64,000 nucleotides of DNA from Heyndrickxia oleronia. Lineage in GTDB: Bacteria; Bacillota; Bacilli; Bacillales; Bacillaceae_C. Position 1 is the stretch's first letter, and every line of letters begins with the position of its first letter. Under the pieces are notes generated by a model. It saw only the letters and a program-made list of their open reading frames with translations. It was not told where the DNA came from and did no database searches. This document shows, piece by piece, positions 27,138 to 35,680 of the stretch. The stretch spans positions 486,001-550,000 of the forward strand of contig NZ_CP065424.1 in the NCBI RefSeq assembly GCF_017809215.1, given 5' to 3'. Made by a program: the position numbers and the translations under genes.

Positions 27138-28394
27138 ATGGAACAAAGAGAAAAAGCGATATTAGTCGGTGTAAATCTAAATCATCAGCCTGATTTTGAC
27201 TATTCAATGGAGGAATTGCGAAATTTAACTGATGCATGTGATATAGAAGTTGGCGGAGAAATCGTACAAAATTTACAAAGAATAAATAAGTCCCATTATG
27301 TAGGAACAGGGAAAATCGATGAAATTCGCGCACTTGTGGAAATGCTGGATGCGAATGTAGTGATTTTTAATGACGAATTATCTCCATCACAAATTCGAAA
27401 CTTAGAAGCGGATATTGATTGTAAAGTCATTGATCGAACGATTTTAATTTTAGATATTTTTGCTGAACGTGCTAGAACAAAAGAGGCTCAGCTTCAAGTT
27501 GAAGTTGCCCAACTGCAATATATGCTTCCTCGATTAGTGGGATTACGTGCATCCTTAGGACGCCAAGGTGGTGGGTCTGGTTTAAAGAATAGAGGTGCCG
27601 GTGAAACAAAATTAGAGCTGGATCGCCGTAAAATTGAAGCCAAGATTACAGCATTAAATAAAGAACTGGAGGTTTTAGTGGCCCACCGCAAAACGCAACG
27701 TAAACAACGGAAAAAGAATAATGTACCTGTTGTTTCATTAGTTGGTTATACGAATGCAGGTAAATCAACAATTATGAATGCATTGGTGGAAAAGTTTAAT
27801 CCACTTGAAAATAAACAGGTTTTTGAAAAAGATATGCTTTTTGCTACCTTGGAAACGTCCGTAAGAAATATTTCATTAGCAGATCAAAAATCATTTTTAT
27901 TAACGGATACAGTTGGATTTGTTAGTAAGCTACCACATCATCTAGTAAAAGCATTCCGCTCAACTTTAGAAGAGGTGGCAGAAAGTGATTTACTCATCCA
28001 TGTCGTTGATTATTCTAATCCAAATTATGAGCAATTAATCAATATTACAAATGAAACATTGAAGGATATTGGAATTGAAAATATCCCAACGATCTATGCT
28101 TACAATAAATCCGATTTAAAGGATATGCAAATTCCAACGGTTAGAGGGGAAGATATATTTCTTTCAGCTAAACAGAGAATTGGAATGGATGAGTTGGTTG
28201 GACTAATAAGAAAAGAAATCTTTACAGATTATATCAAATGTGAGATGTTAATCCCTTATGACAAGGGAGGCATCATTTCTTATTTCAACGAATATGCCCA
28301 TGTGATTAACACGAGCTATGAAGAAACAGGAACAAAGCTCATACTTGAATGCAAAAAAAGTGACTACGAAAAGCATCAGGAATATATAATTTAA
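27138..28394 (+). CDS. hflX: GTPase HflX
   Basis: A 418-residue ribosome-associated GTPase. N-terminal HflX domain (about 1-160) with glycine-rich loop GRQGGGSGLKNRGAGE, a coiled-coil linker, then the G domain with G1 GYTNAGKST, G3 DTVGF and G4 NKSD, and a short C-terminal domain. HflX splits stalled 70S ribosomes; Listeria HflXr gives macrolide/lincosamide resistance and is controlled by an upstream ORF. Start at 27138 is set by GGAGGT at 27125-27130; the upstream in-frame ATGs lack ribosome binding sites. The gene stands alone here, not in a glnRA context, so it may be a second HflXr-like copy. Confidence 0.9.
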   Translation: MEQREKAILVGVNLNHQPDFDYSMEELRNLTDACDIEVGGEIVQNLQRINKSHYVGTGKIDEIRALVEMLDANVVIFNDELSPSQIRNLEADIDCKVIDRTILILDIFAERARTKEAQLQVEVAQLQYMLPRLVGLRASLGRQGGGSGLKNRGAGETKLELDRRKIEAKITALNKELEVLVAHRKTQRKQRKKNNVPVVSLVGYTNAGKSTIMNALVEKFNPLENKQVFEKDMLFATLETSVRNISLADQKSFLLTDTVGFVSKLPHHLVKAFRSTLEEVAESDLLIHVVDYSNPNYEQLINITNETLKDIGIENIPTIYAYNKSDLKDMQIPTVRGEDIFLSAKQRIGMDELVGLIRKEIFTDYIKCEMLIPYDKGGIISYFNEYAHVINTSYEETGTKLILECKKSDYEKHQEYII

Positions 28395-28421
28395 GTCGGT
28401 GTCAGGCACCAATAAGGCAAA

Positions 28422-29291
28422 TTAAAAATAGTTTTCTTGATTTGCTGGTTCATTGGTGCCGGATAACCTTTTTTCAACTACTATTGAGATCTTCAAAAGT
28501 ACTAAAGACAATACAACATAATACGGGATATCCCACCATACTAGACTCTGGAGAAAGCCCGCGGAGATAAGAATTAGGTTTACTATATACATCAGGATTC
28601 CTGTTAGAACATATTTTACCCACTCAATTTTCCATGCCAGTATTGTTAAAAGACAATAGTAAAAACTAGCACATAAATAAAATACAGCTGCTAATGCCAT
28701 AGAATCACGACCTGGATCAGCAAACCAGCCAGGGTGATACACTCGATTCGAAAAAAAGATAATGGGTAGAATATGTGCACTTCCCGAAATACTTCCGACA
28801 ATGAAATAAAGAATTAAATAATGAAAGAATTCATTTTTTCGACGTAGAATTTGTTGATAAAGCAACTTTGCTATTGCAAAATATACAAAAATTCCGCCCC
28901 CTGTATGTACTAAAGTCCACCAATTATGTGAATAAATATGAAGCTTCAAAAACAGCCATTCTACTCCAACAAAGAAAAGTGAAAATAAAATCATCCAAAC
29001 CCAATGCAAATGAAGGGTTACGATGAAGGTAGCTGTCACTGGTAGTGCTAATGCATTGGAGAAGAATGCCCCCAAATTATTATCATAAAAGGATGGGGAT
29101 TTTATTATATGAGGGTAATAATCATAGCTTCCTAAAAAGTTAAAGATTATCGTCTCAATGAAATAACCAAATCCGATTATCGCAAATATTAATAATAATG
29201 TTTGTATATTTCTTTTTTTAAATATGGTAAACATAAATATTATTACGCTATATATAAGTAATAGGAAGTACCAAAATGAATTGAAGTTCAA
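28422..29291 (-). CDS. polytopic membrane protein of unknown function
   Basis: A 289-residue protein with about eight or nine hydrophobic segments. His/Trp-rich patches at LHLHWVWM and IYSHNWWTLVHTGGG stand out and could bind a metal or cofactor. It starts with TTG preceded by GGAGTG (7-base spacing). Convergent with hflX; its last codons take part in an imperfect inverted repeat with GGTGTCAGGCACC at 28398-28410. I do not recognise the family. Confidence 0.75.
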   Translation of the reverse strand: MNFNSFWYFLLLIYSVIIFMFTIFKKRNIQTLLLIFAIIGFGYFIETIIFNFLGSYDYYPHIIKSPSFYDNNLGAFFSNALALPVTATFIVTLHLHWVWMILFSLFFVGVEWLFLKLHIYSHNWWTLVHTGGGIFVYFAIAKLLYQQILRRKNEFFHYLILYFIVGSISGSAHILPIIFFSNRVYHPGWFADPGRDSMALAAVFYLCASFYYCLLTILAWKIEWVKYVLTGILMYIVNLILISAGFLQSLVWWDIPYYVVLSLVLLKISIVVEKRLSGTNEPANQENYF

Positions 29292-29409
29292 TTCTATTCA
29301 CTCCATAATGTTGAATACTCATCGTATTATTTCCTTGAATTCTAATTTTCATAAGCAATTCATTCACATATAGACCTATTATTGTAAATATAACCAAGGA
29401 GGTATGAAT

Positions 29410-30753
29410 GTGAATTTTGACCAAGCTCTATATTTACAAGAGGATGAGATTGAAAGTTTAGAACGTGCCTTATTATTTGCAAAAGATGCACATAAAGGTC
29501 AAAAACGGGCAACCGGAGAACCTTACATTATTCACCCGATAGCTGTGTGTGAAATTTTAATGAATTACCAAGCTGATCATACTACGCTAATTGCTGCTCT
29601 ACTCCATGATGTTGTGGAGGATACGAGTGTCACTTTACCTGAAATTGGAGATTCCTTCGGTTCAGAGGTTGCTTTAATTGTTGAAGGCTTAACGAAGGAG
29701 AAAAAAGGGAATCTACACAAAGAGGAATATAGTGCAATAAATGTAAAAAAGCTATTATCTGCTTCGGTGAAGGATATTCGTATTCTTATTATCAAACTTG
29801 CCGATCGGTTACATAATATGAGAACACTGGAAGTAAAGAAAATTGAAAAGAAGGTTCCATATGCCAATGAAACATTATTATTTTTTTCTCCATTAGCGGA
29901 ACGGCTAGGGTTGTATCAAATGCAGGAGGAATTAGAGGAATTATCATTTAAGTATTTAAACCCGCCAAAATTTCACGAAGTCCAAAAGCTAGTTATTAAT
30001 TATACTAAAACATTTATCGCTATTTTTGATACCTGTTCAGACAGAATAATAAGAAGTAAGGGAAATCTTGATATTAAGATGGCTTGGGAAAGGGAACCAA
30101 TCTACAAAGCAGCATCTATTATTCAGGAAAAAAAACCACTAGCTGAATTATTCATGATTAAGCTAACAACTAAAGAATCCATTCATTGCTACACTGCTCT
30201 TGGAATTGTGCACCAACTGTTTCAACCCCTAGAACATTTCGAAGACAATATTGCCATAGAGAAAAGTATGTTTTCAAAACATCTCACTACAAAAGTTCTC
30301 ATTAATGAAATAGAAGTAAAATTTATTATTCAAACCGAGCAGACAAGTATCTTCCAATTATTAAAGACCAATCCTATACCAACGCTTAGTAGCAAAATAT
30401 TAAAAGATACGATTCAATCTGTACAATCGGTAACAACAAATCCAATTGAATTTCACGACTTGATTTCATTTGAATTATTTCAAAAGGAACTAACAGTGTT
30501 TACACCGAAAATGGATATTATCACCTTACCAGAAAAATCCACGGTTATTGATTTTGCTTTTCATTTAAACCCTCACCTCGCTAGAAAAATGTCTGCTTCA
30601 AGGATAAATGGACTGAAAAAACCAATCTATACCGTACTCCATGATATGGATATTGTTGAATTAGTTACCACTAAACAAACTACTGTTCAAGCTAGTTGGT
30701 TAAACCATATTCAAACAGCCAAAGCGTTGAAGGAAATTAAAGAAATACTTTGA
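29410..30753 (+). CDS. RelA/SpoT homologue with intact HD hydrolase and degenerate synthetase
   Basis: A 447-residue alarmone-family protein. Residues 1-190 are an HD (p)ppGpp-hydrolase domain with all metal ligands: YIIHPI, LLHDVVEDT and IKLADRLHNMRT. The following synthetase-like region (about 225-335) keeps the fold pattern (CYTALGIVHQLFQP, IEVKFIIQT) but lacks the catalytic YQSLH-type motif (here FSKHLTT) and the catalytic Asp (LFMIKLTT). A TGS domain follows (about 370-430) and the C-terminal regulatory domains of Rel are absent. GTG at 29410 is chosen because AAGGAGGT (29396-29403) touches the ATG at 29404. Probably a (p)ppGpp hydrolase only. Confidence 0.85.
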   Translation: MNFDQALYLQEDEIESLERALLFAKDAHKGQKRATGEPYIIHPIAVCEILMNYQADHTTLIAALLHDVVEDTSVTLPEIGDSFGSEVALIVEGLTKEKKGNLHKEEYSAINVKKLLSASVKDIRILIIKLADRLHNMRTLEVKKIEKKVPYANETLLFFSPLAERLGLYQMQEELEELSFKYLNPPKFHEVQKLVINYTKTFIAIFDTCSDRIIRSKGNLDIKMAWEREPIYKAASIIQEKKPLAELFMIKLTTKESIHCYTALGIVHQLFQPLEHFEDNIAIEKSMFSKHLTTKVLINEIEVKFIIQTEQTSIFQLLKTNPIPTLSSKILKDTIQSVQSVTTNPIEFHDLISFELFQKELTVFTPKMDIITLPEKSTVIDFAFHLNPHLARKMSASRINGLKKPIYTVLHDMDIVELVTTKQTTVQASWLNHIQTAKALKEIKEIL

Positions 30754-30757
30754 AAGT

Positions 30758-31456
30758 TAGAATGGAGCAACAGAATGAGGAAGAAAGGTTGAAAATGTCT
30801 TTGAGAGAAGAGTGGAGACACATAATGAGGGAAAAATATTGAAAATGTGTGTTAGAGGAGAGAGTGGAGACACATAATGAGGAAAAAAGGTCAAAAATGT
30901 GTCTCCAAGGCAAGAGTGGAGACAGATAATGAGGGAAAAAGGACAAGAATGTGTCTCCAAGGTGTTAGTGGAGACACATAATCGGGAAGAAAGGCCAAAA
31001 ATGTGTGTCAGAGGTGTTAGTGGAGACACATAATGAGGAAAAAATATTGAAAATGTGTGTTAGAGGAGAGAGTGGAGACAGATAATGAGGAAAAAAGGAT
31101 GAAAATGTGTCTCCAAGGTGTTAGTGGAGACAGATAATGAGGAAAAAAAGCCAAAAATGTGTGTCCAAGGCAAGAGTGGAGACAGATAATGAGGGAAAAA
31201 GGTCAAAAATGTGTGTCAGAGGAGAGAGTGGAGACACATAATCGGGAAAAAAAGGTCAAAAATGTGTCTCCAAGGCAAGAGTGGAGACAGATAATGAGGG
31301 AAAAAGGTCAAAAATGTGTGTCAGAGGCAAGAGTGGAGACAGATAATGAGCGAAAAAGGTCAAAAATGTGTGTCCAAGGCAAGGGTGGAGACACATAATG
31401 AGGGAAAAAGTCCAAAAATGTGTGTCAAAAGGAAAAGTGTAAGTTACATAATGACC
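30758..31456 (+). repeat. minisatellite array 2: about 13 units of 52 bp
   Basis: GTGGAGACA recurs at 30812, 30864, 30916, 30968, 31020, 31072, 31124, 31176, 31228, 31281, 31333 and 31385: exactly 52 bp apart except one interval of 53. Degenerate units flank at about 30760 and 31437. Each unit carries an inverted repeat, GGAGACACAT against ATGTGTCTCC in the best units, around an A-rich loop with two A-tracts about 10 bp apart. It lies between the RelA/SpoT-like gene and a terminator at 31490. Plus-strand ORFs inside are artefacts. Confidence 0.95.
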
Positions 31457-31489
31457 GGTCGCCCCCGTAGCTAAATCCCAATTAAGCAG

Positions 31490-31514
31490 AAAAAACCGGT
31501 ATAACCGGTTTTTT
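31490..31514. terminator. bidirectional terminator
   Basis: AAAAAACCGGT / ACCGGTTTTTT perfect arms with loop ATA, directly at the end of the minus-strand methyltransferase gene and after array 2. Confidence 0.92.
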
Positions 31515-32276
31515 CTATTCTAAGACGGCCTTAATTATAAATCGAGATTGCTGTACATCGAAATAGCCTTTGGATTGTATGATTTTATGGATTTGATAGA
31601 GTCGATCCTGATATTTTTCAATAGTGAAATCAGGTACCTGCCAAGGGATTGCTTTTAAATAATAGATTAATGCGCCAATGTCATAGAATCTTTGCATAGG
31701 GAATTCTTCACGGTGATCAATAATTTTAAACCCATGATCCTCTAATTCATTAACTGCATAGCGCAAATTCCAATGATTGAATTCTTCATTTAAAGGTGCC
31801 CCTAATTGTTCGTTTATTTGAGAGCAATCAGTGCCTCCAACTTGTTGAGTAAGAAAAATTCCTTGATTAGTAAGAATTCTTTTTAGTTCAATTGGTGAGT
31901 AAGATTCATGTCGATTAATAATTAAGTCAAAGCTATTGTCTTCAAATGGAAGTTCATTATCATCGTCAATTTGCACAATTTTTACTCCTAAAGGTTCTAG
32001 CCTTTTTTTAGCTATTGGAACATTTGGGGGATAGGATTCCGTAGCACAAATAGTTGGTGGATATGGTGTCAACATAGATAAAAATTCTCCACCACCTGTC
32101 CCCATGTCCAGCATGGCTTGTGCTTCTTTTATAAGCGGAAGGACGATACTTCCATAGGACCAAGAAAGGATTCCATTTTGCACACGCCCAGTCTCTGATA
32201 GATATGAAAAATCCCATCCTGAAAAGGTTTGATTTTTTTCCTGTATATAAGTAGAAAATAATTCGTCTTTTATCAT
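31515..32276 (-). CDS. class I SAM-dependent methyltransferase
   Basis: A 253-residue cytoplasmic methyltransferase. SAM motif I LDMGTGGGEFLSML near residues 58-71, acidic end of motif II, and FDLIINRHESY as motif IV. AGGAG precedes the ATG. Monocistronic, ending on the terminator at 31490. The substrate (small molecule, protein or RNA) cannot be told. Confidence 0.85.
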   Translation of the reverse strand: MIKDELFSTYIQEKNQTFSGWDFSYLSETGRVQNGILSWSYGSIVLPLIKEAQAMLDMGTGGGEFLSMLTPYPPTICATESYPPNVPIAKKRLEPLGVKIVQIDDDNELPFEDNSFDLIINRHESYSPIELKRILTNQGIFLTQQVGGTDCSQINEQLGAPLNEEFNHWNLRYAVNELEDHGFKIIDHREEFPMQRFYDIGALIYYLKAIPWQVPDFTIEKYQDRLYQIHKIIQSKGYFDVQQSRFIIKAVLE

Positions 32277-32506
32277 GATTGATCTCCTCCAGATTTTCTT
32301 TTAACAATTTTAATTGTTTAGTAGAGGAGGTCCTCTTATACGTTTTTATATATTGTGTTCTAACAAATTCATTCTATTTTTTCCTCCCTTATATATATTC
32401 TCTTAATAACTTCATTTCTTCAAAAGTTTCAATATTCCTGCTGTCATCGAAGGGAATTTCAAAGAAATGTCGAACAATGAATGAAACATCAGAAAGGGGA
32501 GATTTC

Positions 32507-33046
32507 ATGAATAGGTTAGTTCCGCACAATATTAAGTTTGCTAGTCGCATGTTTGAGCTATCTAGTGCTCCTCAAGTAAGCAAGGCACTAGGATTATCTG
32601 TGAAAAAGATTCAGGATACAATTAGCTTTATCGAATTTATTAAAAAAGAGGAAGAGGAAGGTAAACAGTATTCGCGGGTCATATACAGTGAAACAGAAGG
32701 TTTAATTGGCGTGATCACATTAAAGGATATCGATCATAACAAAAAGAGCTGTCATATTGGTACTTGGATTGGATTTGACTACTGGGGTAAAGGATATAAT
32801 GAATGGGCGAAAAAGGAAATTCTCATATTTGCTTTTCAACAGCTTAATTTAGAGCTTGTATTTGCTGGGGCAAAAAAGGACAATATTCGGTCCATAAAGG
32901 CACAAGAAAAATTACCTTATATCACTTTTAATGTGGAATCGATCTTTTCAGATGAGCATGTAAAAATTGAAAGGCAAACCCAGTCTCCATGTGTTCTTCA
33001 TGTTATTCAAAAAGACAATTTTATGAAATGGTACAAAAATGAATAA
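32507..33046 (+). CDS. GNAT acetyltransferase, RimJ-like
   Basis: A 179-residue N-acetyltransferase. The acetyl-CoA region is near WIGFDYWGKGYNEWAKKE (motif A with a GKG rather than the usual RGxGxG loop), followed by VFAGAKKDNIRSIKAQEKL. Start 32507 is set by AAGGGGAG upstream; the in-frame ORF extends further but without a ribosome binding site. Substrate unknown. Confidence 0.82.
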   Translation: MNRLVPHNIKFASRMFELSSAPQVSKALGLSVKKIQDTISFIEFIKKEEEEGKQYSRVIYSETEGLIGVITLKDIDHNKKSCHIGTWIGFDYWGKGYNEWAKKEILIFAFQQLNLELVFAGAKKDNIRSIKAQEKLPYITFNVESIFSDEHVKIERQTQSPCVLHVIQKDNFMKWYKNE

Positions 33047-33088
33047 ACAAAATGCTGCTCCACATAAGACAATTGGAGCAGCATTTTT
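33047..33088. terminator. bidirectional terminator
   Basis: AAATGCTGCTCCA / TGGAGCAGCATTTTT arms with an 11-base loop between the convergent GNAT and yvdR genes. Confidence 0.93.
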
Positions 33089-33107
33089 AACTATAAAAAT
33101 AACAGCA

Positions 33108-33422
33108 TTAAGAAGTGAGACTCATACCAATGACACCAATTAATATAAAGAGCAGTGAGAAAGCCTGAAATTTATTGATCTTTTCTTTAAACCAAAAAAG
33201 GTCAGCTAATGTAATCCCGATGGTACCAATTCCTGTCCAGACGGCATAGGCTATTCCTGCGGGTAAGGTTTGCATAGCGGTTGAAAGGCAATAAAAGGAC
33301 AGTGAAAAACCGACGACTATTACAATAATTGGCCATTTTTTCTTCCATCCATCTAAGTATTTCATGGATATAGTAGCAATGACTTCCTCTATTCCTGCAA
33401 GCAATAGTAATCCCCAAACCAT
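33108..33422 (-). CDS. yvdR: SMR-family efflux subunit YvdR
   Basis: A 104-residue, four-helix small multidrug resistance protein close to B. subtilis YvdR. GIEEVIATISMKYLDG in helix 1 carries the essential membrane Glu and AYAVWTGIGTIG in helix 3 is the SMR signature. Its ATG overlaps the yvdS stop by one base (TAATG), so the pair is translationally coupled and most likely works as a heterodimeric exporter. Confidence 0.9.
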   Translation of the reverse strand: MVWGLLLLAGIEEVIATISMKYLDGWKKKWPIIVIVVGFSLSFYCLSTAMQTLPAGIAYAVWTGIGTIGITLADLFWFKEKINKFQAFSLLFILIGVIGMSLTS

Positions 33423-33751
33423 TATTGTTCACTCCTTTCATTATTAGTAGTGGTAAATACCTTCATTCCAATGATTCCAGTAATTAAAAATACTAGGAAT
33501 ATTAATTGCTTAAAAGAAAATGGATCTCCTAAAATAACTCCAACAAAGTAGGTTGCAGTTGTTCCGATTCCAACAAAAACTGTATAAGCAGCAGCAACAG
33601 GAATTTTCTTATATGAACGAATGAGTAAAAGAAAGCTTATGATGATAACGACTAGAGTGATCAACCAATCCATTAGGCTATCTGCATGTTTTAATAATGT
33701 CGCCCATACGACTTCAAGAGCGCCAGCTAGTAATAATAATAACCATTCCAT
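33422..33751 (-). CDS. yvdS: SMR-family efflux subunit YvdS
   Basis: A 109-residue SMR protein with four membrane helices, close to B. subtilis YvdS: GALEVVWATLLKHADS carries the helix-1 Glu, AAAYTVFVGIGTTATY is the helix-3 motif. Start chosen at 33751 (AAGGGGAG upstream); the in-frame ATG at 33790 falls inside the operator palindrome at 33772-33790. Partner of YvdR, controlled by YvdT encoded just upstream. Confidence 0.9.
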   Translation of the reverse strand: MEWLLLLLAGALEVVWATLLKHADSLMDWLITLVVIIISFLLLIRSYKKIPVAAAYTVFVGIGTTATYFVGVILGDPFSFKQLIFLVFLITGIIGMKVFTTTNNERSEQ

Positions 33752-33771
33752 ATTTCTCCCCTTCTTTCCAA

Positions 33772-33790
33772 ATGAATGACTATCATTCAT
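33772..33790. promoter_or_regulatory. YvdT operator 1, between yvdT and yvdS
   Basis: ATGAATGACTATCATTCAT is a 19-bp palindrome (8-bp perfect arms, 3-base centre) identical in both arms to the site at 34431-34449. It would let the TetR protein control yvdSR independently of its own promoter. Confidence 0.85.
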
Positions 33791-33828
33791 TTTTTATCTA
33801 AAAAATATTGGATGTAAGTATCCAATAT

Positions 33829-34413
33829 TTAAAAAGCTGATAAGGATCTTTTTATAAAGTTATAAATTTCCTTTTGATATTCTTCTTCTAGTGCATCATG
33901 TTCTTTACCGATAAAATATCTTTCCGCAGTGTTTTCCATGAGATTAATGATCATTTTCGTTGTAAGTTTAACATCAATCGTATCAATGATTTCTTGATGT
34001 TTAATGGCAAGATTGATTTTTTCTTCAAACCATTGGTAGAAAGGCTGGTAGATGATCTCCCATTTTTCCATCGAATGTTCAATCGCTAAACCTGAATAAC
34101 AGAGAATGATGATATCTTTAAAATCCTCCGTAGTTTCAAAGGTCGTACGAATTACTTTTTCTAAAACTATCCAAAATGAGTCCTGGTCAGAAACGACTAG
34201 CTTCATTTTTTCAAATGTAATCGTCAGTAAATGATCAGCTATTGCAGGAATTAAGGAACTTTTTGATGGGAAGTATAAATAAAAGGTTCCTTGTGCAATT
34301 CCCGCACTTTTAACGATATCTGAGATGGACGTATTTTCATATCCTTTTTCGGAAATGACTTGAATCGCTGCTTGTAATATTTTATCGTATTTTTCTTCCG
34401 ATTTTTTGGTCAT
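33829..34413 (-). CDS. yvdT: TetR-family regulator YvdT
   Basis: A 194-residue repressor. N-terminal TetR helix-turn-helix (TSISDIVKSAGIAQGTFYLYF, residues about 28-48, central part typical of the family) and a helical ligand-binding domain. It is followed by yvdS and yvdR as in B. subtilis, so it should repress the SMR pair and itself. Identical operator palindromes flank the gene on both sides. Confidence 0.9.
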   Translation of the reverse strand: MTKKSEEKYDKILQAAIQVISEKGYENTSISDIVKSAGIAQGTFYLYFPSKSSLIPAIADHLLTITFEKMKLVVSDQDSFWIVLEKVIRTTFETTEDFKDIIILCYSGLAIEHSMEKWEIIYQPFYQWFEEKINLAIKHQEIIDTIDVKLTTKMIINLMENTAERYFIGKEHDALEEEYQKEIYNFIKRSLSAF

Positions 34414-34430
34414 TGAGTATCACCCTTTTT

Positions 34431-34449
34431 ATGAATGACTGTCATTCAT
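34431..34449. promoter_or_regulatory. YvdT operator 2, upstream of yvdT
   Basis: ATGAATGACTGTCATTCAT has the same 8-bp arms as operator 1 with a CTG centre, 18 bases before the yvdT start. This indicates autoregulation. Confidence 0.85.
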
Positions 34450-34471
34450 TTATGATAGCACAAAGAAAACT

Positions 34472-34502
34472 AAAAAGCCAACCCTTTTAGTTAAAGGCTG
34501 GC
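34472..34502 (-). terminator. terminator of the YeiH-like gene
   Basis: On the minus strand GCCAGCC / GGGTTGGC with an 11-base loop followed by TTTTT, just after the stop at 34518. Confidence 0.85.
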
Positions 34503-34517
34503 AACTAGTAATAATCG

Positions 34518-35558
34518 TTAAACGATAAAATAGGCGATTATACTTAAACAAACGGAAGTGATAAGCATAGCGATCAAAGGTCTTAATGCTTTTGTACGAA
34601 GATCTTTTAAACTAACATTAAGCCCAAGTCCAACCATAGCAGCCGTCAAGCACCAAGTAGTTAGGTTGGATACTCCGTTTTTAAATCCATCTGTCACAGG
34701 AATATGACTTCCTAGAATATAGCTTCCAAATAAACTCATGAGGATAAAACCAATTAAAAACCAAGGAAACTCAATTTTATTATCACCAGATTCCTGCCCA
34801 TGGCTTTTCCGTTTCATAAAATACATAAAGATAAAGCATAAGGGAACAAGAAGGAAAACACGTCCTAATTTAGCCAGTAGTCCGATTGCAAGAGAATCCT
34901 CGCCACCAGGTGCTGCAGCTAAGGCAACATGGGCTATTTCATGTAAACTAATACCAGACCAAATTCCATAATCTACTGCAGATAAAGGTAAAAAGGGTCG
35001 TAAAATGGTATAGGTAATGGCGAAAATCGTCCCTACTAATGCAATAATGCCAACACCGATAGCAGTATCTTCATCTTTAGACTTAACAATAGGAGCAATA
35101 GCTGCAATGGCAGCTGCGCCACATACTCCAGTTCCAACTCCGAGTAATAAGGAAATATTTTTATCAGCTTTAAACACTTTAGCCAACCAAATCGTTAAAA
35201 GGATGGCAAAGGTAATCACTCCTGCATCACGAATTAAAAGTCCGATCCCATCATGTAAAACTGTATCAATATTTAATTTTAAACCGTATAAAATAATAGC
35301 AAAACGCAATAGTCGTTTAGAAGAAAAGGTTATACCAGAACGAATCATTTCAGGATACCCAAAAATTTGACGATAGATAACTGCAATAATAATGGCAGAA
35401 GCCAATTGTCCGACATGGTCGAATCCAGGCACCATGGCTAAAAAGAAACCGAGAAGAGCGATAAAGAACGTAAATGCAATACCACTGATCCAATATAGAG
35501 CGGAGGGTTTCTTTTTTGGTTCCATTGGTTCTAGTTGTAGAACTTTTTCTGCTTGCAT
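34518..35558 (-). CDS. YeiH/UPF0324 family membrane protein, putative sulfate exporter
   Basis: A 346-residue membrane protein with about ten segments. Family hallmarks: LLGVGTGVCGAAAIAAIAP, SLHEIAHVALA and TAAMVGLGLNV. The YeiH family is annotated as putative sulfate export, mainly because members often sit beside a LysR regulator as here. Start at 35558 is fixed by GGAGGTG eight bases upstream; the in-frame extension to 35603 lacks one. Divergent from the LysR gene across about 120 bases. Confidence 0.85.
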   Translation of the reverse strand: MQAEKVLQLEPMEPKKKPSALYWISGIAFTFFIALLGFFLAMVPGFDHVGQLASAIIIAVIYRQIFGYPEMIRSGITFSSKRLLRFAIILYGLKLNIDTVLHDGIGLLIRDAGVITFAILLTIWLAKVFKADKNISLLLGVGTGVCGAAAIAAIAPIVKSKDEDTAIGVGIIALVGTIFAITYTILRPFLPLSAVDYGIWSGISLHEIAHVALAAAPGGEDSLAIGLLAKLGRVFLLVPLCFIFMYFMKRKSHGQESGDNKIEFPWFLIGFILMSLFGSYILGSHIPVTDGFKNGVSNLTTWCLTAAMVGLGLNVSLKDLRTKALRPLIAMLITSVCLSIIAYFIV

Positions 35559-35639
35559 AAATAACACCTCCAGTGATTTTTCTATAGTTTTAGCATAAGC
35601 CAATATTGACGATAAGGAAAATAAATATATATGATGTTA

Positions 35640-35661
35640 ATTATAAGTAATAACTTATAAT
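35640..35661. promoter_or_regulatory. LysR-type operator palindrome
   Basis: ATTATAAGT-AATA-ACTTATAAT: 9-bp perfect arms, 19 bases before the LysR gene start and about 80 bases upstream of the divergent YeiH-like gene. It fits an LTTR recognition site for auto- and target regulation. Confidence 0.7.
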
Positions 35662-35680
35662 AGAGGGAAGAAGGATATGA

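Noticed and set aside
28396..28470. GGTGTCAGGCACC and the inverted repeat with ATTGGTGCC as a special regulatory element
   Set aside because: Similar short GGTGCC-type repeats occur widely in Bacillus; here it lies between convergent genes and may simply help end transcription.
31159..31398. Plus-strand 79-residue ORF in array 2
   Set aside because: A repeat artefact without a good start; the neighbouring units are not open in the same frame.
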